DNA of 64,000 bases, taken from assembly GCA_044356555.1 (NCBI GenBank), contig JBIKWB010000002.1, forward strand, positions 1 to 64,000, written 5' to 3'. Shown here piece by piece: positions 52,492 to 61,136 of the stretch. Origin of the DNA: Tous-C4FEB sp044356555. Lineage in GTDB: Bacteria; Verrucomicrobiota; Verrucomicrobiia; Opitutales; Opitutaceae. The notes beneath the pieces were generated by a model. That model did no database searches and was not told the DNA's origin. It saw only the letters and a program-made list of their open reading frames with translations. How positions within the stretch are numbered: the first letter of the stretch is position 1; each line of letters opens with the position of its first letter. A program made the translations under genes and the position numbers.

Positions 52492-53604
52492 ATGTCCGAG
52501 CTTACCTCATTGGCGCTTCCTCATGTAGCGTCCTTACACGCTTACACCCCGGGTTTGCAGCCGGGTGAGTCCGGTTGGGTAAAGCTCAACACCAACGAGT
52601 GTCCCTATCCGCCCAGCCCGCGCGTGATGGATGCGATCCGGTCGGCGCTCGGGGCCGATGGTTCTTCGCTTCGGCTCTATCCGAATCCAAAGAGCGCCCC
52701 GCTGCGCGCGGCCGTGGCCCGCCATCATGGCGCAGGCCTGACGGCGGAGAACGTCATTATCGGCAACGGTTCCGACGACCTGCTCAATCTGCTCGTGCGC
52801 GCGTTTTGCGCCAATTCCGCGAGCGCCGGCATCACGTTTCCGTCATACTCCCTTTACCCGGTTTTGATCGGGATTCAGGACGGGCGCACGGAGGTCATCC
52901 CATTCGACCGGTCGATGCGTTTGCCGGTCGACCGCATTGTATCTTCTTCCGCGCGGGCGTTTTTTCTGACTTCTCCGAATGCGCCGACGGGCGTCGCATT
53001 CTCGAACGCCGAGCTTGAGCGGGTGCTCGCCGGGTTCCCGGGCCTGCTGATCGTCGACGAAGCCTATGCGCCCTTTGCCGAAGAGAACGCGGTTTCTCTG
53101 CTCGCGGCTCATCCGCGTCTGGTCGTGGTTCGAACTCTCTCCAAGGCTCACGCGCTTGCGGGCATCCGAGTCGGCTATGCTCTGGCCCACCCCGAGATCA
53201 TCGGCCTGCTCGACCGCGTGCGTGACAGCTACAACGTCAATGCGCTTTCGCAGGCCGCCGCTTTGGCTGCGATCGAGGATCCCGATTATTACGCGGCGAT
53301 CATTGCCCGCATCAAGGCCACGCGCGACCGCACCATTGCAGACTTCGGCGTCCGCCGCGGTTGGTTTACGTATCCCTCGTCGGCCAATTTTGTTTTCACC
53401 GAGCCGAAGGATGCGCTCGGCGTTTCGAGTCCGGCGGTGGCAAAGTCCGCCTATGATTTTCTGGTCGCGCACAAGGTTCTGGTTCGGATCTTTCCCAGCC
53501 ACGCCTTGACCGCGTCTTTTCTGCGAATCACCGTCGGCACCGATCAGGAGATGCTCGTCCTCTCCGACACCCTGGACACATGGTCAAAAACTCACACCGC
53601 ATAG
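52492..53604 (+). CDS. hisC: Histidinol-phosphate aminotransferase
   Basis: A 370-residue PLP enzyme of fold type I. The Schiff-base Lys is in RTLSKAHALAGIRVGYA, the substrate-binding SPNAPTGVAFSN and NGSDDLLNLL are present, and the C-terminal SFLRITVGTDQEML carries the Arg that binds phosphate. I start at the ATG at 52492 (MSELTSL), not the longer frame that overlaps hisD. It overlaps hisB by 25 bp, so translation is probably coupled. Confidence 0.96.
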   Translation: MSELTSLALPHVASLHAYTPGLQPGESGWVKLNTNECPYPPSPRVMDAIRSALGADGSSLRLYPNPKSAPLRAAVARHHGAGLTAENVIIGNGSDDLLNLLVRAFCANSASAGITFPSYSLYPVLIGIQDGRTEVIPFDRSMRLPVDRIVSSSARAFFLTSPNAPTGVAFSNAELERVLAGFPGLLIVDEAYAPFAEENAVSLLAAHPRLVVVRTLSKAHALAGIRVGYALAHPEIIGLLDRVRDSYNVNALSQAAALAAIEDPDYYAAIIARIKATRDRTIADFGVRRGWFTYPSSANFVFTEPKDALGVSSPAVAKSAYDFLVAHKVLVRIFPSHALTASFLRITVGTDQEMLVLSDTLDTWSKTHTA

Positions 53605-54182
53605 CAACGGTCTCCCGCAAGACCGCCGAGACCGACATTGTGCTCACCCTCGCCGTCGATGGCGCAGGTGCCTCCACGATTGAGACCGGAGTTCCGTTTT
53701 TCGACCACATGCTCACCTTGTTCGCGAAACATGGCCTCTTCGACCTCACGGTCAAAGCCAAGGGCGATGTCGACGTGGACTATCATCACACCGTCGAGGA
53801 TGTGGGCCTCGTGCTGGGTCAGGCGTTCAAGGAGGCGCTGGGTGACAAAATCGGGATCCGGCGCTACGGCTTCTTTTTTCTCCCGATGGACGAGTCGCTT
53901 GCCCGCGTCGTGGTCGATGTGGGCGGCCGACCCCACTTGGTCTACGAAGCGAACGCGCCGACGATGTTTGTGCGCGATTTCAATATCGTGCTCGTGAAGG
54001 AGTTTTGCCGCGCCTTTAGCAATGCGCTCGGGGCGAATCTGCATGTGCAACTGATCTACGGCGAGGAGCCGCATCACGTCGCCGAAGCCATTTTCAAGGG
54101 GCTCGCCCGCGCCCTCGACGCCGCGACGCAGATCGAATTGCGCGCCGCCGATCAGCTGCCGAGCACCAAGGGTAAGATTTGA
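53580..54182 (+). CDS. hisB: Imidazoleglycerol-phosphate dehydratase
   Basis: A 200-residue manganese enzyme. It has the diagnostic GVPFFDHMLTLFAKHG, VDYHHTVEDVGLVLGQAF, RYGFFFLPMDESLARV and GEEPHHVAEAIFKGLARAL, with all metal-binding His/Glu residues. It is the monofunctional form without the histidinol-phosphatase domain found in enterobacteria, so that phosphatase must be elsewhere. It starts inside the end of hisC. Confidence 0.97.
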   Translation: MVKNSHRIATVSRKTAETDIVLTLAVDGAGASTIETGVPFFDHMLTLFAKHGLFDLTVKAKGDVDVDYHHTVEDVGLVLGQAFKEALGDKIGIRRYGFFFLPMDESLARVVVDVGGRPHLVYEANAPTMFVRDFNIVLVKEFCRAFSNALGANLHVQLIYGEEPHHVAEAIFKGLARALDAATQIELRAADQLPSTKGKI

Positions 54183-54198
54183 CCGGGGTTTTCGTTCC

Positions 54199-54864
54199 AT
54201 GTCCGAAGCCTCGAGCCTCGCGGCCGTCCAGCCGCCCTTGATCGCCGTCATCGATAACGGGATATGCAATCTTCGCAGCGTCACCAAAGCATTGGAGGCC
54301 GTGGGCGCCGCGACCCGTGTTGTGCGTACTCCGGCGGAGCTCGCCGCGAGCAACGCCCTCGGGCTCGTGTTGCCCGGGGTTGGGGCCTTGCGTGACTGCG
54401 TGGCCTCGCTTCGGGCCTCCGGCCTCGATGCCGTGGTGCGCGATTGGATCGCGGCCGACCGGCCTTTTCTGGGCGTGTGTCTCGGGATGCAGGCGTTGTT
54501 CGAACACTCCGAGGAGGGCGACGTTCAGGGTCTCGGCATCATTCCCGGTAAGGTGGTGCGTTTTGTGCGGCCCCGGGAGTTCAAGATTCCGCACATGGGC
54601 TGGAACACCGTGCGCTTCGTGCAACCCGGTTCGGCGCTTGCCGCCGGCTTGGCCGACGACGGCGAGGCGTTTTACTTCGTCCATAGTTTTCACTGCGTGC
54701 CGGCCGATCCGGCGCTGGTGCTCGGCGAGTGTGATTACGGCGGCGTTTTTTGTGCCGCCGTGGCGCGGGGGCGGATGTTCGCCACGCAATTTCATCCGGA
54801 GAAAAGTCAGGCCAAGGGGCTGAAAATCTACCGGAATTTTGTGACGGTCGCGGCGGCGGGCTGA
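54199..54864 (+). CDS. hisH: Imidazole glycerol phosphate synthase, glutaminase subunit
   Basis: A 221-residue class I amidotransferase that feeds ammonia to HisF. The nucleophile is in GVCLGMQALFEHSEEG, with the triad His/Glu in TQFHPEKSQ; the oxyanion strand is VLPGVGALRDC. hisF and hisA are not in the window. It is the last gene of the his run, 16 bp after hisB. Confidence 0.97.
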   Translation: MSEASSLAAVQPPLIAVIDNGICNLRSVTKALEAVGAATRVVRTPAELAASNALGLVLPGVGALRDCVASLRASGLDAVVRDWIAADRPFLGVCLGMQALFEHSEEGDVQGLGIIPGKVVRFVRPREFKIPHMGWNTVRFVQPGSALAAGLADDGEAFYFVHSFHCVPADPALVLGECDYGGVFCAAVARGRMFATQFHPEKSQAKGLKIYRNFVTVAAAG

Positions 54865-54909
54865 GGTCCGGCGCACGACATTTTCTTAAGCGATGGCTGG
54901 GGCGCGCTA

Positions 54910-54921
54910 ATTTGCGCAAAT
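54910..54921. promoter_or_regulatory. Perfect 12-bp palindrome upstream of gltA
   Basis: ATTTGCGCAAAT in the 119-bp hisH-gltA spacer. It is a possible operator for a dimeric regulator; no regulator gene is adjacent. Confidence 0.35.
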
Positions 54922-54983
54922 CCTTTTCGTCGTCGTCCATCTTTGTTTTGCCAGTGGCTCAGTTTTGACTTCGCTCGGCCGGT

Positions 54984-56282
54984 ATGACCCACACCGCATC
55001 GCTGAAAATCGACGATAAAGAATACCCTTTGCCCGTGATTGTCGGCACCGAAGGCGAGAAAGCGGTCGATACGCGCACGCTCCGTGCCACCGCCGGCTAC
55101 GTCGCTTACGACCAGGGCTACGGCAACACCGGCTCGTGCGAGAGCAAGGTCACCTTCCTCAACGGCGACGATGGCATCCTCCGCCACCGCGGTTACCCGA
55201 TCGAGCAGTTGGCTAACCACAGCGATTTTGTTGAGACCTCTTACCTCGTCATCTACGGCGAGCTCCCGACCGCGGCCCAGCGCAAGGAGTTCGGTCTGCG
55301 CCTGCGGCAAAACGCGGTGGTCGAAACCCAGATGCAGAAAATTCTGGAAGGTTTCCCCACGAGCGCTTCGCCGATGGCGATGCTCTCCGCGATGGTCGCG
55401 GCGCTGCCGGCCTACCACCCCCAGTTGGCCAACAATAATTTTGAAAAGGACCTGAATGTCTTCGACCAGGCCGCCGCCGTCGCGATCTCCAAGATCCGCA
55501 CCATGGTCGCGATGATCTACCGCTACCAAAAAGGTCTGCCGTTCATGTTTCCGAAGCAGGAGCTGCCGTTCTGCGACAACTTCCTGCACATGATGTTTTC
55601 GGAGCCTTACAAGGACTACGTTTCGGTGCCTGAGGTCACGAAGGCCCTCAATCTCTTCCTGCTCCTGCACGCCGACCACGAGCAGAATTGTTCGACGTCC
55701 ACGGTGCGGATGGTCGCCTCGAGCTCGTCCAATCTCTTCACCTCGATCTCAGCAGGCATCAGCGCTCTGGCCGGTCCGCTTCATGGCGGAGCCAACGCCG
55801 CCGTCATGCACATGCTGCAGTCGATCCACGACGAGGGCGACGACGGTAGTCGCTTCATCGCCGCCGCCAAATCGGGCAGCAAATCGAACCGTCTCATGGG
55901 CTTCGGCCATGCGGTTTATCGCAACTTTGATCCGCGCGCCAAAATCATCGGGCAGGCCTGCGGCACGCTTCTCTCCAAGCTCGGGATCGACGATCCGCTG
56001 CTCAACATCGCGCAACACCTGGAGCAGGCCGCCCTCAAAGACGATTACTTCATTTCGCGGAAACTCTACCCGAACGTCGATTTCTACTCGGGCATCATCA
56101 TGCGCGCGATCGGCATTCCCGTAAATATGTTCACCACCATGTTCGCGATCGGGCGCGCTCCCGGCTACATCGCCAATTGGCACGAGGTCGCCTCCAATCC
56201 CAAGGGCCGCATCTACCGTCCCCGGCAGATCTACGTTGGCCCGGTTCTGCGGCCTTACGTGCCGATCGACCAGCGCGGTTGA
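54984..56282 (+). CDS. gltA: Citrate synthase
   Basis: A 432-residue type II enzyme condensing acetyl-CoA and oxaloacetate, the entry to the citric acid cycle. Catalytic residues lie in LHGGANAAVMHML (His), GFGHAVYRNFDPRAKI (His) and NVDFYSGIIMRAIGIP (Asp). The N-terminal beta-rich extension of about 40 residues is typical of the hexameric, NADH-sensitive class. A 12-bp palindrome precedes it. Confidence 0.97.
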   Translation: MTHTASLKIDDKEYPLPVIVGTEGEKAVDTRTLRATAGYVAYDQGYGNTGSCESKVTFLNGDDGILRHRGYPIEQLANHSDFVETSYLVIYGELPTAAQRKEFGLRLRQNAVVETQMQKILEGFPTSASPMAMLSAMVAALPAYHPQLANNNFEKDLNVFDQAAAVAISKIRTMVAMIYRYQKGLPFMFPKQELPFCDNFLHMMFSEPYKDYVSVPEVTKALNLFLLLHADHEQNCSTSTVRMVASSSSNLFTSISAGISALAGPLHGGANAAVMHMLQSIHDEGDDGSRFIAAAKSGSKSNRLMGFGHAVYRNFDPRAKIIGQACGTLLSKLGIDDPLLNIAQHLEQAALKDDYFISRKLYPNVDFYSGIIMRAIGIPVNMFTTMFAIGRAPGYIANWHEVASNPKGRIYRPRQIYVGPVLRPYVPIDQRG

Positions 56283-56318
56283 GCCGCCGCGGGCCGCTTC
56301 GGTCCGCTGGCGACGCCG

Positions 56319-56342
56319 GCCGGAGACTATTTTTTCTCCGGC
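56319..56342. terminator. Hairpin between convergent gltA and VC0807-like gene
   Basis: GCCGGAGA (56319-56326) and TCTCCGGC (56335-56342) enclose CTATTTTT. The right arm covers the last codons of the minus-strand gene. It may act as a bidirectional terminator, but no clear T run follows the hairpin. Confidence 0.4.
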
Positions 56343-57052
56343 GGGGCGTTGAGCAGTTCCTCGAGCGCGAGTCCGGTGATTTTTTGCAGACCGCCGAGCA
56401 GCCGCCACAGGGCAAACATCGTCATCGCCATCGTCGGCAGTGCGATCACCGGCCAGCTCAGCAGGTTCATCCGGGCGAGCTCCGCGTTGAACGCCTCGGA
56501 GCCGCCGGGGCTCTTCAGAATATACCGCGCCAGCACGTAATTGAGCACCGCGCTGACACCAAACGACAAGGTCAGCAGATAGCTTGCATTCGTCAGCAGG
56601 CGGTCGAACGCCGGCCGGGCGTTGCGCGCGGCGAGCACGGCGTCGATGCGGGGCACGTCGATCACCTGGGGGTTGTAGAGCATCTCCCGCACGAGCGGCC
56701 ACCGGGTGCCCATCGACGCGAGTACGACCAATCCGATAACTCCCGGGACGGCCGCCTCCTTCACCGCGAACCAAAAGGGATCGAGTTTCATGAGGGCAAA
56801 GCTGCCCGTGATCAAAATGCTCAAAAATCCGATGGCCGAAATGAAATTGAATTTCTTCCGCTCTTTCAGGTCGTAGAGCGCGTAGCCCAGCGGAAACGCC
56901 AGCGCCACGATCAGCGCGCCCTTGGGCCCGAGCCACGCCGCCTTGCTGCCGTAGGTCAGGACGACCGAGGGCACCGCGATGTTGCAGACGATGTTGAAGA
57001 GCAGATTTTCGCGCTTGGGCGGTGGGACGGACATCGCTACAGCCAACGTCAA
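56327..57052 (-). CDS. VC0807-family membrane protein
   Basis: A 241-residue protein with about five or six hydrophobic segments, for example GLGALIVALAFPLGYAL-like and VIGLVVLASMG stretches, and a central loop of about 50 residues. It belongs by pattern to the VC0807-like family of unknown function. The start is an ATG at 57052 (MTLAVAMSVPP); the internal Met at 57034 is also possible. It is convergent with gltA and divergent from acpS. Confidence 0.65.
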   Translation of the reverse strand: MTLAVAMSVPPPKRENLLFNIVCNIAVPSVVLTYGSKAAWLGPKGALIVALAFPLGYALYDLKERKKFNFISAIGFLSILITGSFALMKLDPFWFAVKEAAVPGVIGLVVLASMGTRWPLVREMLYNPQVIDVPRIDAVLAARNARPAFDRLLTNASYLLTLSFGVSAVLNYVLARYILKSPGGSEAFNAELARMNLLSWPVIALPTMAMTMFALWRLLGGLQKITGLALEELLNAPPEKK

Positions 57053-57167
57053 AGTGCCTCACGCCGGAAGCGGAAAATAAACGGGCTCCCCTCGGGCGAA
57101 GAGGTCGATATCCGCTGAGTTTCTACTCGCTACCCGTACCCTGCTCACCGCTACTTTCGACCCCGTC

Positions 57168-57575
57168 ATGAACCTTTCCCTTCCTCCCGGCGGCGTGCTG
57201 GTCGGTCTCGGCTGCGATCTGATCGATGTGCAACGCATCCGCGACGTACTCGAGCGCCACGGCGATCGTTTCCTTGACCGGGTGTTCACCGACGAGGAGC
57301 GCGCTTACTGTCTCGGGATGGCGCATCCGCACAAGCACCTCGCCGCCCGGTGGGCCGCCAAAGAGGCCATTTCAAAAACTTTCACAACCGGCATCGGCGC
57401 CGAGCTCGGTTGGAAGTCGATGTCGGTTTACCACGGTGAGCGTTCCGAGCCGCTCGTGCGCCTCGACGAAAAAGCCACGGCCCTGCTTGCGCAGGTCGGC
57501 GCGACGCACGTCATTTTGAGTCTCTCGCATACCGAGACCGCCGCGATGGCTGTGGCCGCACTCGTGCGGGCCTGA
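57168..57575 (+). CDS. acpS: Holo-[acyl-carrier-protein] synthase
   Basis: A 135-residue enzyme that attaches 4'-phosphopantetheine from CoA to acyl carrier protein. The Mg-binding Asp is in GLGCDLIDVQRI and the Glu in RWAAKEAISKTFTTG; the trimer-forming C-terminus SLSHTETAAMAVA is typical. It is a normal-length member of the AcpS type. It is followed by a hypothetical gene after 12 bp. Confidence 0.95.
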   Translation: MNLSLPPGGVLVGLGCDLIDVQRIRDVLERHGDRFLDRVFTDEERAYCLGMAHPHKHLAARWAAKEAISKTFTTGIGAELGWKSMSVYHGERSEPLVRLDEKATALLAQVGATHVILSLSHTETAAMAVAALVRA

Positions 57576-57587
57576 GTTTCTTTAGCA

Positions 57588-58130
57588 ATGTATCCCGACG
57601 AGCCCGAAGACTTCGGTCAGCCTCCGCCGTCCCGGCCGGAGCTTCCGCCCAAACCGTCCATGGCTCCTTCGTGGGTGTTGCTGGGATTTGGGATCGGCGT
57701 GTTGTTTATCTGGATGCTGCCGCCCTCGGAGCCGCCTGCGGCGGCGGGCCTCGAGCCGGCCGCGGCGCCGGTAGCGCGATCGGCCCCGCAGATCGCGGTC
57801 ATCGAAGCTGTGTTTGCGGAGTGGGGGAGCGCCGCCTCGTGGGAGAACGACGTCACGGAAGTCGCGCTCTGGAGCAGTGAAACCGGCAGTTATTCGCAGT
57901 GCTTCCAGGTCATCCGCACGGGGGGAATGTATTTTTTCCGATCCATCCCGCGTCTCACCCGGCCCGTGCTCACGCGCGGCGTGCGGGATAACTCGCCGCT
58001 TCAATTCACGGAGAGCGAGGCGCAACGTGCGGAGTGGATCGGGGCGAAGAATCAGGATACGTGGCGCGCCCTCAGCGAGGCGGCCCGCAACCAGGCGGCC
58101 CCGCCGCCGCAGATCCCCGGCTCCCGCTAA
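57588..58130 (+). CDS. Hypothetical single-pass membrane protein
   Basis: A 180-residue protein. A Pro-rich cytosolic start (about 25 residues) is followed by one membrane helix (SWVLLGFGIGVLFIWML, residues about 28-44) and a predicted external domain rich in Ser, Trp and Glu (FAEWGSAASWENDVTEVALW). No family is recognised. It lies between acpS and nnr on the same strand, so it may be cotranscribed with both. Confidence 0.6.
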   Translation: MYPDEPEDFGQPPPSRPELPPKPSMAPSWVLLGFGIGVLFIWMLPPSEPPAAAGLEPAAAPVARSAPQIAVIEAVFAEWGSAASWENDVTEVALWSSETGSYSQCFQVIRTGGMYFFRSIPRLTRPVLTRGVRDNSPLQFTESEAQRAEWIGAKNQDTWRALSEAARNQAAPPPQIPGSR

Positions 58131-58135
58131 GCCCT

Positions 58136-59617
58136 ATGTCTGCGCTTCCCGCCAGCGATCCGATTCTCAGCTGCGCGGAAGCCCGTGAGTTTGAGGCGGC
58201 CCGGTTTGGCGGCGACGAGGCCTTGGAGTGGCCGGCCATGCAACGCGCGGGCCGGGCGTTGGCGGCGGCGGTGCTGCGCGATTTTCTGGAGATCGGAGGT
58301 TTCCCCCCGGCCGGTCGCGTGCTGGTACTGGCGGGCAAGGGGCACAATGCCGGCGATGCGCTGCTTGCGGCGCACGATGTGCTCCGGCGATTTCCCGATG
58401 CCACCGCCGAGGTGCTGTTTGTCCTGGGCGAGCGTGCGTTGCGGCCGTTGGCGGCACGGGCATGGCGGGAGTTCAGTGGAAGTTTTCCCGACCGCGTGGC
58501 CACCGTTTCGGCGGAAGCGACCGGCGATCGGCTCTACAGTCTGTGCCTCGACGGGATTTTTGGTTTTCAGTTTCGCCCGCCGGTTGAGCCGCGCGTCGCA
58601 GCGGTGATCGAACGCATCAATGCGGCGTCGATTCGTTTCCGCGCAGCGGTCGATCTGCCCAGCGCCGAGCTTTTTCGGGCGGATTTCACCTATGCGACCG
58701 GGATCGTGAAAACCCCGGTGCTCGCATCGGCGAACGCGGGTCGCGTGCGCTATCTTGATCTGGGGTTTTTTGAGCCGACCTGCGTTGCCCCCGACTCGCT
58801 CGCCCGCGTGCTCACGCCCGCGCTACTTGCTCCGCTTGCGGCGTTGCGTTCGTCGCGTTCCGACAAGCGCACCTACGGCCACGTGGGCCTCGTCGGCGGG
58901 TCGCGGGATTTCCCCGGGGCGATCTTGATGGCGGCGCTTGCGGCGTTGCGCAGCGGCGCGGGGTTGGTGACGGCGTTTGTGCCGGAGTCGTTGGCGGCGG
59001 CGTTTGCGGCGCGTGCGCCGGAGGTGATGTGGGTGGGCTGGCCGGAAACACCGGCGGGTGGGCTCGCGTTGGAGGGAAGTTATCTATTGCAGGCGCGTCT
59101 AGCGCGGCTCGACGCGCTTGTGATCGGACCGGGTCTCGGGCGCGAAGCAGAGACGCTCGCTCTGGTGCGCGACATCGTGGCGACCTCTTCGTTGCCGGTC
59201 GTGCTCGACGCCGATGCGTTACAGGCCGACATCGTGGGCGCGGGGCTGGCCGCTCGCGTGCTCACTCCTCATGCCGGCGAGTGGGTCCGGGTCGCGGGAT
59301 CGGTTCCGGACCGCGCGGTGGTGGTGCTCAAGGGGCCGGTCACGCGGATTCAGGGCGGCGGAACGGGCGGCCCAGTTTATTTCAGTTTGGCGGGCGGGCC
59401 GGTGCTGGCGCGGGGCGGCAGCGGCGATTTGCTCGCGGGCTTGATCGGTGGGCTGCTCGCGCAGACGCCGGCCGACCCGATGCTCGCCGCTGCGCGTGGC
59501 ACCCTTTGGCACGGTCTCGCGGCGGATGCACTCGCCCGGGCGCACGGGGAGACCTCGGTGATGACGACCCAAGTGCTCGACTACCTCGGTCCGGTTTTGC
59601 GCGAAGTCTCGAACTAG
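58136..59617 (+). CDS. nnr: Bifunctional NAD(P)H-hydrate epimerase/dehydratase
   Basis: A 493-residue repair enzyme for damaged, hydrated NADH and NADPH. The N-terminal epimerase (residues about 10-215) has RVLVLAGKGHNAGDALLAAH. The C-terminal ADP/ATP-dependent dehydratase (about 225-490) has VGLVGGSRDFPGAILMA, LTPHAGEWVR and ARGGSGDLLAGLIGGLLAQ. The start is the ATG at 58136, 5 bp after the previous stop; the longer frame overlaps that gene. Both activities are present as in E. coli Nnr. Confidence 0.94.
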   Translation: MSALPASDPILSCAEAREFEAARFGGDEALEWPAMQRAGRALAAAVLRDFLEIGGFPPAGRVLVLAGKGHNAGDALLAAHDVLRRFPDATAEVLFVLGERALRPLAARAWREFSGSFPDRVATVSAEATGDRLYSLCLDGIFGFQFRPPVEPRVAAVIERINAASIRFRAAVDLPSAELFRADFTYATGIVKTPVLASANAGRVRYLDLGFFEPTCVAPDSLARVLTPALLAPLAALRSSRSDKRTYGHVGLVGGSRDFPGAILMAALAALRSGAGLVTAFVPESLAAAFAARAPEVMWVGWPETPAGGLALEGSYLLQARLARLDALVIGPGLGREAETLALVRDIVATSSLPVVLDADALQADIVGAGLAARVLTPHAGEWVRVAGSVPDRAVVVLKGPVTRIQGGGTGGPVYFSLAGGPVLARGGSGDLLAGLIGGLLAQTPADPMLAAARGTLWHGLAADALARAHGETSVMTTQVLDYLGPVLREVSN

Positions 59618-59936
59618 GGGCGCGGTCAGCCGCTAGGCCCGGCCCGGCGGCAGTTAGGCTGACGTGAGGGAATCTTCAAATCGTCGGCCGCGCGGGAAAA
59701 ACAGCGGGCATAAGGACAGCAGATCGGTTATGCGGCGACGGTGCGGACCCTAGGCTCGATGCCCACCAACGGGCGTCATCGAGCCGCTCGTCGTGGACGG
59801 TGATGATCCCGATGTGCGTGCTTTCGCCGGAGGCCCTTCCAGACAGGAGGCGCGTCCGCCGGGCATGGACAACGGCGGCCACGAGGTTGAGCGCGATGCT
59901 CGACTTTCCGCTCGTGGCGTTACGAGAGTGCAGGTC
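59618..59936. other. nnr-dprA spacer
   Basis: A 319-bp stretch without a supported gene. Right after nnr lies a long inverted repeat, GTCAGCC (59625-59631) and GGCTGAC (59657-59663), enclosing a GC-rich loop, a possible terminator without T tail. A frame on the minus strand reads a P-loop-like TSGKSSIALNLVAA, but it has no upstream support and is probably chance. Confidence 0.4.
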
Positions 59937-61061
59937 ATGAGCACCGAATTGACCGAGCGGCAGGCGTTTCTGGTTTTGAACGCCTTGCCCAACATCGGGC
60001 CCATCACGCTCAACCGGCTGCTCGATGCACTGGGCGGCGACCCGCGCACGATCCTCACAACCGAACGGTCGCGGCTCGAGTCGGTGAAGGGCGTGGGCCC
60101 GGTGATCAGTGCGACGTTGGGCGCATGGCGGGAGAAATTCGATATCGCGAAGGAGGAGGAGCGGATGGCGCAGAGCCACGCGGATTTTATCGTCGGGGGC
60201 GACGATGCCTACCCGAAGTTGCTGAAAGAAATCTCCGATCCGCCGATCGCGCTCTATCGCAAAGGGCGCTACGATTTCAGCCGGCCCCACATCGCCATCG
60301 TAGGCTCGCGGCGCACGACGCTCTACGGGCAGGCGACGGCGAAAAAAATCGGCGCACAACTGGCGCAGCTCGGGTTCTGCATCGTGAGCGGGCTGGCGCG
60401 CGGGATCGACACGGCGGCGCACGAAGGCGCGCTTTCGGTGGGTGGGAAAACGGCGGCGGTGCTCGGCACGGGCCTCGATGTGATTTACCCGCCGGAGAAT
60501 CTCGGCCTCTATCGTCAGATTGAGGAACACGGTGCCGTGCTCTCGGAGTTTCCCTTTGGCCGGCGGGCGGACCGCCAGTCCTTCGCCATGCGCAACCGGA
60601 TCGTCGCTGGGATGTGCGAGGCGACGGTGGTGATCGAGAGCGACGTGGATGGCGGGGCGATGATCACGGCGCGGTTTGCGGGCGAGCAGGGGCGGTTGCT
60701 TTTTGCCGTGCCGGGGCGGATCGACCAGCCGACAAGCGCGGGCTGCCATCAACTGATCCGCGACGGCGCGACGTTGCTCACGAGCGTGGACGATCTGCTT
60801 GGCGAGTTGAATTACCTCGACGGGCTGCGGCCCGCGGCGATTCCTGAGAAGCCCGGCACACCGGTCGGGACGCCGCCGAATCTCACGGCGGACGAGGCGC
60901 GGATTTTCGGATGTTTTGCGGGCGGAGCGCAGCTGACCCCGGATACGTTGGCCGAGTTGACCGGATTATCGTCGGCGCAGCTCTCGGCGGGCCTGATGAT
61001 GTTGGAGTTGAAACGCGCGGTGGCGAAGCGGGCGGACGGAGCGTTTGAAGCGCGGGGGTAG
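59937..61061 (+). CDS. dprA: DNA-processing protein DprA
   Basis: A 374-residue protein that loads RecA onto incoming single-stranded DNA in natural transformation. An N-terminal helix-hairpin-helix-like domain (NALPNIGPITLNRLL) precedes the Rossmann-like core with IAIVGSRRTTLYG, VSGLARGIDTAAHEG and SEFPFGRRADRQSFAMRNR. A C-terminal winged helix (residues about 310-370) completes it. The ATG at 59937 (MSTELTERQ) has AGG in place; the longer frame to 59793 is unconserved. No other competence genes are visible. Confidence 0.95.
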   Translation: MSTELTERQAFLVLNALPNIGPITLNRLLDALGGDPRTILTTERSRLESVKGVGPVISATLGAWREKFDIAKEEERMAQSHADFIVGGDDAYPKLLKEISDPPIALYRKGRYDFSRPHIAIVGSRRTTLYGQATAKKIGAQLAQLGFCIVSGLARGIDTAAHEGALSVGGKTAAVLGTGLDVIYPPENLGLYRQIEEHGAVLSEFPFGRRADRQSFAMRNRIVAGMCEATVVIESDVDGGAMITARFAGEQGRLLFAVPGRIDQPTSAGCHQLIRDGATLLTSVDDLLGELNYLDGLRPAAIPEKPGTPVGTPPNLTADEARIFGCFAGGAQLTPDTLAELTGLSSAQLSAGLMMLELKRAVAKRADGAFEARG

Positions 61062-61136
61062 GGGCGGGCGCGGGCGGGTTTTAGGGATCAGCGTTTCGCA
61101 TTTGCCGAGGGGGGCGGTTTCATTAGCGGTTTTGTC

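Noticed and set aside
55749..57062. 437-residue minus-strand frame across gltA and the membrane gene
   Set aside because: No domain; gltA on the plus strand is unambiguous.
59750..59940. P-loop-like frame TSGKSSIALNL on the minus strand between nnr and dprA
   Set aside because: The glycine spacing of Walker A is wrong and the frame runs antisense into dprA with no upstream domain.
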